Numbered from the stretch's first letter, positions 9,066 through 19,397 are shown. The stretch: 42,606 bases of DNA from Pseudomonadota bacterium (GCA_963205335.1 CAUJIM010000058.1:1-42606); one strand, 5' to 3'. Notes: a model not told the origin generated them from the letters alone. Numbers and translations are program-made.

Positions 9066-10208
9066 TCAGGGCAGCGTTTCGAGCGATCCCCCTTCGGTGG
9101 TCGCACTGCTGCCGCGCGCCAGGCGGATGCGCACCGCCATGTCGGTGCGGCTGTCGGCATGCGCGATGGCCGCCTCCTCGCTGATCAGCGAAGTCCGGTA
9201 CATCTCGAACAGCGACTGGTCGAAGCTGCGCATGCCCGGCTCGGCGCCCCGGCGGATCGCCGTGCGCAGCTCGTCGACCTCGCCCTTCTGGATCAGGTCG
9301 GCGATGCGCGCGGTCTGCAGCATCACCTCGGTCGCCGGAACCAGCAGGCCCTGCTCACCCTGGATCAGCCGCAGCGCGACCACGGCGCGCAGATTCAGCG
9401 ACAAGTCCATGAGCAGCTGCCGGTGCGCGGTGTCGGGGAAGAAATTCAGGATCCGGTGGATCGCCTGGCTGGCGTTGGCTGCATGCAGGGTGGACAGGCA
9501 CAGGTGGCCGGATTCGGCGTAGTGCATCGCGTGCTGCATCGACGTCCGGTCGCGGATCTCGCCGATCATGATCACGTCGGGCGCCTCGCGCATCGCGTGG
9601 CGCAACGCATCGTCGTAGGACTGCGTGTCGCTGCCCACCTCGCGCTGCGTCACCAGCGAGCGCCCGTGCGTGTGCAGGTACTCGATCGGGTCCTCGATCG
9701 TCAGGATGTGGCCGGCCACCGTCCGGTTGCGGTGGTCGAGCATGCTGGCCAGCGTCGTCGTCTTGCCCGAGCCGGCCGCCCCGACGGCAAGGATCAGGCC
9801 GCTCTTGTACAGGGCCAGGTCCCCCAGCACCCCGGGCAGGCGCAGGGCCGCCAAGTCGCGCACGTTCGGCAGGACGTGGCGCGCCACGATGCCGACGTTG
9901 CCGCGGCTGACCATCAGGTTGATGCGGAAGCGCCCGACGTCCGGCGCATCGAACGCCAGGTCGTATTCCCGGTTGGCGTCGAACTGCCGCTGCTGCGCCG
10001 GCGTCAGGATGGACAGCGCCAGGTCGCGTATCTGCTGCCCGTTGAGCGCCTCGTTGTTCAGCGGATGAAAGACTCCCTGGCGCTTGATCGTGGGCGGCGC
10101 GTCCGCCAGCAGGAACAGGTCGGATGCCCCCTCGCGCGCGGTCACCGCGAGACAGGTGAGGAGCCAGGCGTTCGCCGCCGGCGACGGTACGGTGGTTTCG
10201 GGATCCAT
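9066..10208 (-). CDS. pilU: Type IV pilus retraction-associated ATPase PilU
   Basis: A 380-residue secretion-superfamily hexameric ATPase of the PilT/PilU group. Walker A is GAAGSGKT (143-150), the Asp box lies around IEDPIEYLHTHG, Walker B/MIGEIRD is at 214-220, and the His box around CLSTLHAAN. The C-terminal segment ARIADLIQKGEVDELR and the ending ADSRTDMAVRIRL fit PilU better than PilT. PilU normally assists PilT in pilus retraction at the inner membrane. Its gene lies 15 nt downstream of chpA at the end of the chemosensory operon, with no pilT adjacent. This layout suggests co-expression of retraction with its signalling system. pilT must be elsewhere. Confidence 0.9.
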   Translation of the reverse strand: MDPETTVPSPAANAWLLTCLAVTAREGASDLFLLADAPPTIKRQGVFHPLNNEALNGQQIRDLALSILTPAQQRQFDANREYDLAFDAPDVGRFRINLMVSRGNVGIVARHVLPNVRDLAALRLPGVLGDLALYKSGLILAVGAAGSGKTTTLASMLDHRNRTVAGHILTIEDPIEYLHTHGRSLVTQREVGSDTQSYDDALRHAMREAPDVIMIGEIRDRTSMQHAMHYAESGHLCLSTLHAANASQAIHRILNFFPDTAHRQLLMDLSLNLRAVVALRLIQGEQGLLVPATEVMLQTARIADLIQKGEVDELRTAIRRGAEPGMRSFDQSLFEMYRTSLISEEAAIAHADSRTDMAVRIRLARGSSATTEGGSLETLP

Positions 10209-10223
10209 CCCTGCCCCCTTGTT

Positions 10224-13200
10224 CTACGCGCCCGCCAGGGGCGCCACATGCGCGGCGAAGTGCCGCACCAGCGCCAGCAGCGCCTCGTCGGAATAGGGCT
10301 TGCCCAGGTAGTGGTTGACCCCGAGCTGCGCCGCGTGCTGCTTGTGCTTTTCCGCCATGCGCGAGGTGATCATGACGATGGGCAGACCGGCCAGCGCCGC
10401 GTCGCCGCGGATGGCCCGCGCCAGATCGAAGCCATCCATGCGCGGCATCTCGATGTCCGAAAGCACGACCGCCGGCCGCTCCTCGCGCAGCCGCTCCAGC
10501 GCCTGCAGCCCGTCGGCCGCCAGGGCCACCCGGTAGCCCTCGCGCTGCAGCAGGCGCTGCGTGACGCGGCGCACCGTGATCGAGTCGTCGACCACCAGCA
10601 CCAGCGGCACGACGACGCTCGACTGCGTCAGCCCGGCCGGCTGCTCCAGCGCCGGCGCCGCAACCGGGTCCGTGCCCGGCGGCAGCGTCACGGAGCGCGC
10701 CCACTCGCCATAGACCGACGCCAGCGCCACCGGGTTGTAGATCAGCACCACCGCGCCCGAGGCCAGCACCGACATGCCGGACAGCCCGGGCAGGCGCGAC
10801 AGCTGCGGACCGAGGTTCTTGACCACCACTTCCTGGTTGCCCAGCACCTGGTCGACGTGCAGCGCCAGACGCTGCGAAGCGCTGCGCACCACCACCACCG
10901 GGCAGGTCTTGCCGCCCGTCTCGGTGCTGCGCACCGAGGCCTGCAGCAGCGCGCCGGCCCAGTACAGCGGCAAGTCCTGATAGCTGCCACTGGCATAGGC
11001 CGCCTCGAGCTCCGCCCGGGTGGCGCGGCGCACCACCTCGATCACGTTGGCCGCGATCCCCACGCTCAGGCTGCCGACGCGCACCATCACCACCTGGGTC
11101 ACCGCGGTGGTCAGCGGCAGCACCATGCGGAACGCCGTGCCCTGCCCCGGGGCCGTCTCGGTCTCGATGCGGCCACCCAGCCCCTGCACCTCGGAGCGCA
11201 CCACGTCCATGCCGATGCCGCGGCCCGACAGCTCCGTCACCTCGTCGGCGGTGGAAAAGCCGGGCAGGAAGATCAGCTGCCCCGCCTGCGCCGGATCGAT
11301 GGCTTCATCGGCCGCCACCAGGCCCTGCGCCAGCGCCCGCTGGCGAATGCGCTCGACGTCGAGCCCGGCGCCGTCATCGCGGAACTCGACCGATATGTCG
11401 TTGCCCTCGTGCCCGACGCGCACCGTGATCGCGCCGACCGGCGGCTTGCCGACGGCGGCGCGCTCCTGCGCGCCCTCGATCCCGTGGGCCACGCAGTTGC
11501 GCAGCAGGTGCTCGAACGCGGGCGTCATGCGCTCGAGCACGCCGCGGTCGACCTCGATCACGCCGCCCTCGATGTCCAGCCGCACCTGCTTGCCGGTCTC
11601 GCGCGCCGCCTGGCGCACCACCGCGTACAGGCGCTCGGCGATGGCGTCGAACTCCACCATGCGCGTGCGCAGCAGGTCGCGCTGCAGCTCCCGCGCCTGC
11701 CGCCCCTGCGCGGTGAGGTTGTCCTCGGCCACCTCGATGGAGCGCTGCAGCGCGCGCTGCACGGTGGCCACGTCGTTGACCGACTCGGCCATCATGCGGG
11801 TGAGTTCCTGCATGCGCGTGAAGCGGTCGAACTCCAGCGGGTCGAACCCTGCCGCGCTGTCGCGCGACTGGGCCTGGCGCGACTGCATCTGCGTCTCGGC
11901 CTGCACCTCGATGTCGCGCAGCTGGGTGCGCAGGCGCTCCAGGTTGCCCGACAGGTCCTGCAGCGAACCACGCATCTGCTCCACCTGCGCCGCCAGGCGG
12001 GCGCGCGCGATCAGCACCTCGCCCGCATCGTTGACCAGCCGATCGAGCAGCTGCGAGCGCACGCGCACCTGCTGGCCCGCCGCGGGACGCACCGCGCCAT
12101 GCACGACCGTCTGGATCGCCGGCGCCCGCACGATGGCGGGCAGCGCGGCGGCCGCCGGCAGCGCGCCCCGGTCCACCGGAGCGGCCTGCGCCGGTTCACT
12201 GGCCGGCGCCGGCTCGGCGAGCGACTGCTCGCCCACGGCACGCAGCACGTCGAAATTCGCCTGGAGCCCATCGAGCCGTGCCAGCAGGGGTTCTATATCG
12301 CCCGTGCCGGCCGTCTCCAGGTCCACGCGCTCGACCGCCGATTCCATGCGATGCGCCATTTCGCCGAGGCGCAGCGCGCCGGCCAGCCTGGCGCTGCCCT
12401 TGAGCGTGTGCAGCGCCCGCAGCAGTTCGCCGCGCGCCACCATGTCCTCGGGGCGCGCGGACCATTGGCGCAGCGCGGCACCCAGCGCCGGCAACAGCTC
12501 CTGCGCCTCTTCCCCGAAGATCGGGAACAGGTCGAGGTCGATGACATCGACGACGTCGATGTCGTCGTCGCCCTCGTCGGCGGCGACGGCCCGGACGATC
12601 GCCGCATCGATCGCCTGTTCGCGCTCGAAGGCATCGCCCGCCTCGGCGGCGGCCGGCTCCCCTACAGGGGGTGCGCCCGGCGTTTCCCCGGGCTCGGCAT
12701 CGGGCAAAGGCGCGGCGGCGCTGGCCACGTCCACCTGCAGCAGCGCCTGGAGCTGCTCCAGCACCCGCGGCTGGGGCTCCTTGAGGAATCCGGCCGCGAA
12801 CTGGTGCAGCAGCCTGCGGATTTCCGCCGATGCCGCCGTCAGGGCCTGCACCTGGTCCTCCGCCGGTGCCGGCCCGAGTCGCAGGTGCTGCAATGCATGT
12901 TCCAGGGTCCGCGCCAGGTTCGACAACACGGCGAATCCCACCGTGGCGGAACTGCCGGCCAGCGAATGCGCCATCGCCTCGGCGTCCTCGGACAGCGGCT
13001 CGTCCGGCGACCACTCGTGCAGCGCGGCATTGAGCCGCCGCGACCATTCGTCCGCCTCGTTGAGGTAGACGTTGTACAGGGCCGCCGGCACCCGCAAATC
13101 GCCGATCACCCGCTCTTCGTCGTCGATGCCGGCCGGTTGCGTCAGCGCAAAGTCGATCAGCGCGAGGTCCGCCTCGGCCTCGATGCCGGTGACCGGCTCT

Positions 13201-15770
13201 TCGGCGTCCCCGTCGAGCACCGTGTCCGGGAAATCGATGGCGGCATCGTCTGCAAGCTCGCTCGGCAGCGTGTGCCCTTCGTACACGTCCTCCGGGGAAG
13301 GTTCCGGCGCCTGCGCCACGGCGGCCGGGGCCCGCCCGTCCGCGGGCTCGCCGGCAGCGGCCTCTTCGCGCGCCCCGGCCGCTTCCAGCGGCACGAAAGC
13401 GCCATCGCGGCGCAGCGCGTCGGCCGAGGCGCTGAACCCCTGCGCGCTCCAGCCCTGCGCGCCACCGGCGGCCAGGTCCTCCACCCAGCGGCCCAAGGCC
13501 TGCAATGCGTCCGTCGAGAGGTCCAGCAGGGACTGCGTCGTCGGCCTCTGCTCCGCCAGCCAGGTATTGAGCAGTTCCTCCATGGCCCACGCGGCGTCGC
13601 CAAACGCCCCCAGCCCCACCATGCGGGAACTGCCCTTGAGCGTATGGAACACGCGCCTGAGCGCGGCCTGCCCGTCCTGTGCCTCGGGCTCGGCAGTCAG
13701 CGCCTGCACCGCGCCCTGGCCGATCGCCACGACCTCGCGCGCCTCGTCAAGGAAGATCTCGAGCAACTCGGGGTCGGGCGCCGATACGCCCGACGGGCTC
13801 TCTTGCTCCGGCTGCCGATCCGGGGACGGCACGTCGGCGGTCACGGCGGGAGACTCGGCGGCAGGCAGGTCGGGCAACGTGGGCAACGCCGGCATCTCGA
13901 CGGGCCGGACCGGCGGCTCGGGCGTCGGCCCGGAGGCTGCCGCCGCCCCATGCGCCCCCGGGGGCCGGGGTGCGCCGCCCGGACGGTCGGCCGCGCGCGC
14001 ACGCCCCATGAGAATCCTCAGCTCGCCCAGCTCCTCGTCGAAGACGAACAGCTTGCGCGCCATCGCGCGCTGGTAGCCCAGCATGTCGATGAGAAAGCCC
14101 AGCGCGCCCAAGCTGTTGCCCAGCCTGCCGAACACCTGCGCCCGCTCTTCGCCGGGCACTTCGCCCACGATCAGGCGTTCGACCAGCTCGCGCATGCGCA
14201 GCACGGCCAGCGACGCCTGGTCGAGCCCCAGCACGGAGAGCACGCCGCGCATCTGCTGCATGCTGCCCGGTACGGCCACCAGCGCCGACGTGTCGGCCGG
14301 ATCGCGGAAGAACTGGTCCAGCGATTTTTCCGTGCCGGCCAGCGTCGCGCGCAGCTCGTCCACCACGCTGCCCATGGTCTGCTGGTCGCTGACGCGGCGG
14401 TACAGCTCCTCCATCCAGGGTTCGAGCGGCTGGGACTCGCCGCCCCCGGTCACGCCCGCGAGCCGCTCGGCCAGCCGGGCCGCCCGCTCGGCCATGTGTT
14501 CGCGCGAGGTGTCGAGCTCCTCCAGCGAGGCCTGCAGGTACAGCACGGCGGTCGCGACCTCCATGGCCAATGCGGTGGACGGCGGCTGTCCGGTGTGCAG
14601 CGGGACGGCGACGGCATGCATCAGCGCGTCCGCCAGCGGTTCGCTGTCCAGGTGCAGCTTGTGCAGCGAATCGCACACGAGACTGAACTGATCGGCCGCC
14701 GGCTTGATCTTTTGCCGGTCTCCTCCGGCCAGGGCAGACCAGGTCTCCGTGGCCGTCGCAATGCGCTTGCGCGCCTGCGCGAGCAAGGCCGGATCGAACA
14801 GGCCGAAGCGCGGCGTCTCGTAGCCGACGGGCTGGTGGTCCGCGAGCCCCCAGTCCCGGCGCACCGCCGCCAGAGGCGATCCTTCGGCACCGCCCGGCAG
14901 GTCACCCGCCTGCGCGCAGTAGAACAGCAGCTCCTGCAGCACGGTGTCGTCGGGCGCGGCCTCGCCCCGCGCCAGCATCGCATAGTGCATGAGCACCCGC
15001 GAGGTGACGCGCTTGACGTAGGCGTCCGGGACCACCGCCCCCCTGGCCAGCGCCTCGAAGAAGCCGGCGCCGATCTGCCAGAAGCCGCGCACCTGCTCGT
15101 CCACCTGCGCCGCGGCCAGGCCCGTGCACAGATCCTGCATGTCCGCCGCGGCCGCGGCGTCGCCGCTCTTGACGATGCGCAGCACCGCACGGTCGAGCCG
15201 CGCGCGTGCCTGCGGCCCATACTCCACGGGAGACACCGCCAGCGCCCGATCCACCGGCCCGTGGACGCGCCGCGCCGGCGACCACAGGTCCGCCGGGTGC
15301 ACCCGCTCCACCCCGGCCAGCAGTTGCACCTGCCGGTATTGCGGGAACAGGGCCACGGGCGAAACGGCCTTGCCGACCAGGACGTTCTCCAGGTACTCGA
15401 GCACCGCGAAACTGGCGCGCTCCAGCGTTTCCACGGCCGCGGCACTGCAGTGCTCCGGCTGCAGCATGAAGCGCTGCGCCGCGGCCTCCATCGCATGCAG
15501 CACCAGCGCGGCCGATTCCATGCCGACCATCTCCAGCGCACCGCCGCACTGGTGCAGGCCCTGGCGTGCGCCGCGCAGCGCCGCCGTGTCGTGCGAGGCC
15601 AGATCGGAAGCGCCCGTGGCATCGGCCTCGTGCACGAAATGGCGCAGCGATTTCATTGCCGCGTCGAGCGTCTTGCGCAACTCCTCCAGCACCCAGGCGA
15701 GCGGCCCCAGGTCCTGTTCGCCGCGCTGCGCCGGCTGGGACGGCGCGCCGATGGCGTCCTTGGCTGACAT
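10224..15770 (-). CDS. chpA: ChpA/PilL hybrid histidine kinase of the Pil-Chp system
   Basis: A very large (1848-residue) CheA-like kinase controlling type IV pilus function, and often cAMP, in response to PilJ. From N to C terminus it has: degenerate phosphotransfer-like modules (LHQCGGALEM near residue 72; MQQMRGVLSVLG near 505, with Q in place of the phospho-histidine); canonical Hpt histidines in HTLKGSSRMVG (about 708), AHSLAGSSATVG (about 935) and HTLKGSARLAG (about 1119); a CheA dimerisation/ATPase region with N-box HLLRNCVAHGIEG (about 1425) and G-box SGRGIGMDVV (about 1515); a CheW-like domain; and a receiver domain with VVDDS and LSDIEMPRMDG (phospho-Asp near 1770). The start at 15770 is preceded by GGAGG at 7 nt spacing; an upstream in-frame ATG at 15809 is less likely. 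P. aeruginosa ChpA has more phosphotransfer modules. Confidence 0.92.
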   Translation of the reverse strand: MSAKDAIGAPSQPAQRGEQDLGPLAWVLEELRKTLDAAMKSLRHFVHEADATGASDLASHDTAALRGARQGLHQCGGALEMVGMESAALVLHAMEAAAQRFMLQPEHCSAAAVETLERASFAVLEYLENVLVGKAVSPVALFPQYRQVQLLAGVERVHPADLWSPARRVHGPVDRALAVSPVEYGPQARARLDRAVLRIVKSGDAAAAADMQDLCTGLAAAQVDEQVRGFWQIGAGFFEALARGAVVPDAYVKRVTSRVLMHYAMLARGEAAPDDTVLQELLFYCAQAGDLPGGAEGSPLAAVRRDWGLADHQPVGYETPRFGLFDPALLAQARKRIATATETWSALAGGDRQKIKPAADQFSLVCDSLHKLHLDSEPLADALMHAVAVPLHTGQPPSTALAMEVATAVLYLQASLEELDTSREHMAERAARLAERLAGVTGGGESQPLEPWMEELYRRVSDQQTMGSVVDELRATLAGTEKSLDQFFRDPADTSALVAVPGSMQQMRGVLSVLGLDQASLAVLRMRELVERLIVGEVPGEERAQVFGRLGNSLGALGFLIDMLGYQRAMARKLFVFDEELGELRILMGRARAADRPGGAPRPPGAHGAAAASGPTPEPPVRPVEMPALPTLPDLPAAESPAVTADVPSPDRQPEQESPSGVSAPDPELLEIFLDEAREVVAIGQGAVQALTAEPEAQDGQAALRRVFHTLKGSSRMVGLGAFGDAAWAMEELLNTWLAEQRPTTQSLLDLSTDALQALGRWVEDLAAGGAQGWSAQGFSASADALRRDGAFVPLEAAGAREEAAAGEPADGRAPAAVAQAPEPSPEDVYEGHTLPSELADDAAIDFPDTVLDGDAEEPVTGIEAEADLALIDFALTQPAGIDDEERVIGDLRVPAALYNVYLNEADEWSRRLNAALHEWSPDEPLSEDAEAMAHSLAGSSATVGFAVLSNLARTLEHALQHLRLGPAPAEDQVQALTAASAEIRRLLHQFAAGFLKEPQPRVLEQLQALLQVDVASAAAPLPDAEPGETPGAPPVGEPAAAEAGDAFEREQAIDAAIVRAVAADEGDDDIDVVDVIDLDLFPIFGEEAQELLPALGAALRQWSARPEDMVARGELLRALHTLKGSARLAGALRLGEMAHRMESAVERVDLETAGTGDIEPLLARLDGLQANFDVLRAVGEQSLAEPAPASEPAQAAPVDRGALPAAAALPAIVRAPAIQTVVHGAVRPAAGQQVRVRSQLLDRLVNDAGEVLIARARLAAQVEQMRGSLQDLSGNLERLRTQLRDIEVQAETQMQSRQAQSRDSAAGFDPLEFDRFTRMQELTRMMAESVNDVATVQRALQRSIEVAEDNLTAQGRQARELQRDLLRTRMVEFDAIAERLYAVVRQAARETGKQVRLDIEGGVIEVDRGVLERMTPAFEHLLRNCVAHGIEGAQERAAVGKPPVGAITVRVGHEGNDISVEFRDDGAGLDVERIRQRALAQGLVAADEAIDPAQAGQLIFLPGFSTADEVTELSGRGIGMDVVRSEVQGLGGRIETETAPGQGTAFRMVLPLTTAVTQVVMVRVGSLSVGIAANVIEVVRRATRAELEAAYASGSYQDLPLYWAGALLQASVRSTETGGKTCPVVVVRSASQRLALHVDQVLGNQEVVVKNLGPQLSRLPGLSGMSVLASGAVVLIYNPVALASVYGEWARSVTLPPGTDPVAAPALEQPAGLTQSSVVVPLVLVVDDSITVRRVTQRLLQREGYRVALAADGLQALERLREERPAVVLSDIEMPRMDGFDLARAIRGDAALAGLPIVMITSRMAEKHKQHAAQLGVNHYLGKPYSDEALLALVRHFAAHVAPLAGA

Positions 15771-15814
15771 GGGGAAGCCTCCGACTGTGCTGGCGTGGTG
15801 TGCTGCCATGGCCT

Positions 15815-18034
15815 TCAGGCAATCTTGAACCGGGCCACCGAAGTACGCAGCTCTTCAGCCATCTGCGACAGCTCGCGCACCTGGTGTGCGGTATTTCGGG
15901 TGCTCTCTCCGGTTTGTTCCGTGACCGCGAAAATATGCTGGATGTTCTCGGCCACGCCGTTGGCCAGCTCCGCTTCGCGCGACGCGGAGGAGGAAATGCT
16001 CTCGATCAGCTCGGCCAGTTCGCGCGACACCGTGTCGATCTCCGACAGGGCGGTGCCCGCGCTGTCGGACAGGCGCGCGCCCTCGACCACGCCGTGGGTC
16101 GACCGCTCCATGGCGGCGACGGCGTCCTGCGTGTCCACCTGGATGGCCTTGACCAGCGCGGCGATCTGGCGCGTGGCGTCGGCCGAACGCTCCGCCAGGC
16201 GCTGCACCTCCTCGGCCACGACGGAAAACCCGCGGCCGGCTTCGCCCGCGGATGCCGCCTGGATTGCCGCATTGAGCGCCAGCAGGTTGGTCTGCTCGGT
16301 AATGTCGGAAATCAGCTCCGTGATTTCGCCGATTTCCTGCGACGACTCGCCCAGGCGCTTGATGCGCTTGGAGGTGTCCTGGATCTGGTCGCGGATCGCG
16401 TTCATGCCGCCGATGGCGTTCTGCACCGCTTTCAGGCCGGAATCGGCGGCCTTCAGCGACTGGCGCGCCACCGTCGCCGATTCCTGCGCCTGATGGGACA
16501 CCCCGTTGATGCGCGTGGCCATGTCGAGCACCGATTGGCCGGTTTCGCGAATCTCGCGCAGCTGCTCGGACGAGGTGGCCAGCAGCTCGGTCGAGGTGCT
16601 GTCCACCGCCGTCGTCGTCTGCGCCACGCGCGTGGCCGTGTTCTGCACGCTGCCTACCAGGACGCGAAGCTCCTCGACCGTGTAATTGACGGAGTCGGCG
16701 ATGGCGCCGGTGATGTCCTCGGTCACCGTGGCTTCCTGCGTCAGGTCGCCCTCGGCCACCGACTGCAGCTCGTTCATCAGCCGCAAGATCGCCGCCTGGT
16801 TGGCATCGTTGATGCGCTTGGCCTCCTGCTCCTGCAGCCGCGCGTCTTCCTGCTGCGCTTCGGCAGCGGCCTGACGGCGCCGGCTGTCCGCCAGCTGGGT
16901 GCGCGAAATGCCGGCGCCGCACAGCAGCACGAAGAGCGCCACCACGGCCAACAGCGCCAGTTCCCCCGGGCCGAACCCCGACCGCGCCGTGAGCTTAGTC
17001 TGCAGGGCCTGCAGATGCTGGCCCAGCGGTTCGCTGTCGGCGACGATCAGGCGCTGCCACAGGCGCGCGTCCGACAGGTCTTGCGGATGGTCCAGCAGCC
17101 ACGTGGCCTGCGCGCGGGTCTTTTCGTAGAGCGCCATCATTGCCCGGCCCTGCGCGCCCGACGTCGCCTCCGGCAAGCCCTGGGCGATCGTCTTGAAGTC
17201 GGCCAAGTCCTGGTCGAGCTGCGCCTGCGTGCTGGCGCCCGCGCCGGAGAACACGTCGTTGGACAGCCTGGCGATGCGCTGGGTCAGCAGCCCCAGGCGC
17301 CCGGCGGCCACGATCTCCGCCGCCGCCACGCCGCTCTGGGGGGGCCTCAGGGCGGACTCGGTGGCGCGCAGCCAGTCGGCCGAATCGTTGTTGATGATGG
17401 CGATGGCCTGGGCCGCCTGCTCCAGGTTCTTGCGCCGCGTCTGCATGGTGCTGGCGAACCGCTCGGCACGCTCCATCAGCGGCCGGATGTCTTCCAGTTC
17501 CGACCGGAAGGACTCGCCCAGCGCCTTCACGCCCAGCGCGTCGTCACCGCCCATGAGCGCCTGGACGTTGCGGGTGAACACGGTCGCGCTGTCCGCGAGT
17601 TCGTCGAAGGCCTTGGGCTGGCCCAGTACCGCACCCTCGAACGCCTTGGCCAGGCGCTGCGACTGCATCAGCGCCTGGCCGACGGCCGTCAATTGCGCCC
17701 CGGAACTGCGGCTGCGCTGCAACATCCAGCCGGCCAGCAAGGCCAGCACGACCACCCCGATGGCCAGCAGCGTGAGCAGGCGGCGCTGGTGCACCGCCAG
17801 GCTGGCCCGCCCCAACAGCGGCAGCACCACCTGGTCGTCGTCGGTCTGCACGCCCTGCGCCGAAGACTGGGCCCGCGGGTCGCCCTGCACGCTCTCGACG
17901 CCCTCGGCCTCGAACGCGGAAGTGATCGCGCTGTCGCGCTCCGAATCGATCCCCAGATCCGTGCGGCTCGGCGCGGCATCCGCCTCGGCCGGATCGCGCT
18001 GCATGAATTTTCCCAACGACTGCACTAGGGACAT
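15815..18034 (-). CDS. pilJ: Methyl-accepting chemotaxis protein PilJ
   Basis: The membrane chemoreceptor of the Pil-Chp pathway, 739 residues. A cytoplasmic N-terminal tail of about 85 residues, rich in acidic and polar residues, precedes the first membrane helix (about 86-105). A large periplasmic region with PilJ-type repeats ([20 protein letters not shown]) follows, then a second membrane helix at about 353-375. A HAMP-like segment and the signalling hairpin end the protein; the tip contains [15 protein letters not shown] near residues 590-605. It should contact the CheW-like PilI and the kinase ChpA. The gene lies 44 nt upstream of chpA and 38 nt after pilI. The long soluble N-terminal tail is longer than in typical PilJ, though an internal start is not obvious. 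Confidence 0.93.
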   Translation of the reverse strand: MSLVQSLGKFMQRDPAEADAAPSRTDLGIDSERDSAITSAFEAEGVESVQGDPRAQSSAQGVQTDDDQVVLPLLGRASLAVHQRRLLTLLAIGVVVLALLAGWMLQRSRSSGAQLTAVGQALMQSQRLAKAFEGAVLGQPKAFDELADSATVFTRNVQALMGGDDALGVKALGESFRSELEDIRPLMERAERFASTMQTRRKNLEQAAQAIAIINNDSADWLRATESALRPPQSGVAAAEIVAAGRLGLLTQRIARLSNDVFSGAGASTQAQLDQDLADFKTIAQGLPEATSGAQGRAMMALYEKTRAQATWLLDHPQDLSDARLWQRLIVADSEPLGQHLQALQTKLTARSGFGPGELALLAVVALFVLLCGAGISRTQLADSRRRQAAAEAQQEDARLQEQEAKRINDANQAAILRLMNELQSVAEGDLTQEATVTEDITGAIADSVNYTVEELRVLVGSVQNTATRVAQTTTAVDSTSTELLATSSEQLREIRETGQSVLDMATRINGVSHQAQESATVARQSLKAADSGLKAVQNAIGGMNAIRDQIQDTSKRIKRLGESSQEIGEITELISDITEQTNLLALNAAIQAASAGEAGRGFSVVAEEVQRLAERSADATRQIAALVKAIQVDTQDAVAAMERSTHGVVEGARLSDSAGTALSEIDTVSRELAELIESISSSASREAELANGVAENIQHIFAVTEQTGESTRNTAHQVRELSQMAEELRTSVARFKIA

Positions 18035-18072
18035 GGTATTGCCTCAGAAAACGATCGGTGCGCGCCCCTGGA

Positions 18073-18600
18073 TCAGGCGCCAATGTTCAAAAACACGGGG
18101 TCCTGCGCCAGCGCCTCCAGATCGAGCACCTGCCAGCGCGCGTTCTCGGGGTCCGTGCGCACGCCACCCAGGTACGCGGGGGCATCGGCCCGCGCGTTTT
18201 CCTCGGCCACGAATGCCTCGGCGCCGCGCAGCCCGACGAAACGGTCGATCAGCAGCGCCGCGTTGGTCTCCAGGCCCGCCGCCAGCGTCAGCAAGCCGCG
18301 CTCGGCCTGCGCCTGCTGCGGCTGCGCCTGCTCCGCTCCCAGGAGCGCGGCCACGTCCACCACGCCCGACAGCAGGCCGCGCAGATTGGCCACGCCGAGA
18401 AACCAGGGCTGCGTGTGCGGCACCGGCTGGACGCCAGGCCACGGGAAAATCTCGCCGGCCTGCTCCAGCGGCAACAGCAGACGGTACGGGCCGGCATGCA
18501 CGGCCAGCCACGAGGCCGCCGCCACGCTTTCGGTCTGCGCCGCCTGCAGCCGCGCGGCCAGCCGCATCTGCAGCTCTTTCAACGCCTCATGGTTGGCCAT
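18073..18600 (-). CDS. pilI: CheW-like adaptor PilI
   Basis: A 175-residue CheW-domain protein that links the PilJ receptor to the ChpA kinase. The CheW fold is indicated by LLPLEQAGEIFPWP, the WFLGVANLRGLLSGVVDVAALLG block at about residues 70-92, and NAALLIDRFVGLRG. Its place between pilH and pilJ is canonical for the Pil-Chp operon. The stop is 38 nt from the pilJ start. Confidence 0.92.
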   Translation of the reverse strand: MANHEALKELQMRLAARLQAAQTESVAAASWLAVHAGPYRLLLPLEQAGEIFPWPGVQPVPHTQPWFLGVANLRGLLSGVVDVAALLGAEQAQPQQAQAERGLLTLAAGLETNAALLIDRFVGLRGAEAFVAEENARADAPAYLGGVRTDPENARWQVLDLEALAQDPVFLNIGA

Positions 18601-18618
18601 GACGAACGCTCCGCCGCG

Positions 18619-18984
18619 CTAGTTGAGCGCCTCGATCTTGGCCTGCAGTTCGGCAGGGTCCACCGGCTTGGTGATGTAGCCGCGGGCTCCCTGGCGCATG
18701 CCCCAGACGCGGTCCGTCTCCTGGTTCTTGCTGGTGCACATGATGATGGGCACATCGGCGTATTGCGGATCGCGGGTGATCGTGCGCGTGACCTGAAAGC
18801 CGTTCTGCCCCGGCATGACCACGTCCATCAGGATCAGGTCGGGCTTTTCCTGCGCGAGGCACCGGTAGGCCTCTTCGGCGTTCTCCGCGGTACGCACCTG
18901 CATGCCCTGCTTCTGCAGCAGACCGGACAAATACACCAGTTCGGTCTTCGAGTCGTCGACGATCAGTACTTTGCGGATCGGCAT
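18619..18984 (-). CDS. pilH: Response regulator PilH (stand-alone receiver)
   Basis: A 121-residue CheY-like receiver without an output domain. The acidic pocket is in LIVDDSKTE, the phospho-acceptor aspartate in LILMDVVMPGQNG (about residue 53), and the conserved Thr and Lys are in MCTSK and ITKPVD. In P. aeruginosa PilH acts with PilG in opposing or balancing twitching control. The ATG at 18984 follows the pilG stop by 11 nt; a longer in-frame open stretch upstream is only the antisense frame of pilG. Confidence 0.92.
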   Translation of the reverse strand: MPIRKVLIVDDSKTELVYLSGLLQKQGMQVRTAENAEEAYRCLAQEKPDLILMDVVMPGQNGFQVTRTITRDPQYADVPIIMCTSKNQETDRVWGMRQGARGYITKPVDPAELQAKIEALN

Positions 18985-18995
18985 CACTGCGCTCC

Positions 18996-19397
18996 CTATT
19001 CTTGCTGCGTGTGGCCAAACTGCTCTACGGCCTGCAACAGCTGGTCCTTGGTAAACGGTTTGGTGAGGTAGTCCTGGCACCCGACCATGCGCCCGCGCGC
19101 CTTGTCGAACACGCCGTCCTTGGACGACAGCATCACCACGGGAGTGTCGGCGAAGCGCGGGTTGCGCTTGACGATGGCCACGGTCTGGTAGCCATCGAGC
19201 TTGGGCATCAGGATGTCGCAAAAAATCAACTGGGGCTGGTAGTCATTGACCTTGGAGAGGGCATCGAAGCCATCTTCGGCAAGCAGTACTTCATGCCCGC
19301 CCTGCTTGAGAAAGATTTCGGCGCTGCGTCGGATCGTGTTGCTGTCGTCCACCACGAGCACCTTGATCGTGGAATCGGTTGTTGCTGTCGTGGTCAC
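18996..19397 (-). CDS. pilG: Response regulator PilG (stand-alone receiver)
   Basis: First gene of the Pil-Chp operon, encoding a 133-residue CheY-like receiver. Motifs are VLVVDDSNTIRRSAE, the phospho-Asp in LIFCDILMPKLDG (about residue 60), the Ser/Thr in MLSSKDG and the Lys in LTKPFTK. PilG normally promotes pilus extension at the cell pole. A short Thr-rich N-terminus (MTTTATTDST) precedes the fold. It is divergent from thiD, with a 92-nt gap holding the promoters of both. In many related genomes a rubredoxin gene sits at this position; none is seen here. Confidence 0.93.
   Translation of the reverse strand: MTTTATTDSTIKVLVVDDSNTIRRSAEIFLKQGGHEVLLAEDGFDALSKVNDYQPQLIFCDILMPKLDGYQTVAIVKRNPRFADTPVVMLSSKDGVFDKARGRMVGCQDYLTKPFTKDQLLQAVEQFGHTQQE

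Noticed and set aside
9159-15767. A 2202-codon open frame on the plus strand opposite chpA and pilU
   Set aside because: It mirrors the codon pattern of the real genes on the other strand, is very rich in Arg/His/Gln/Gly/Ala and has no recognisable domain. Such shadows are expected in high-GC DNA.
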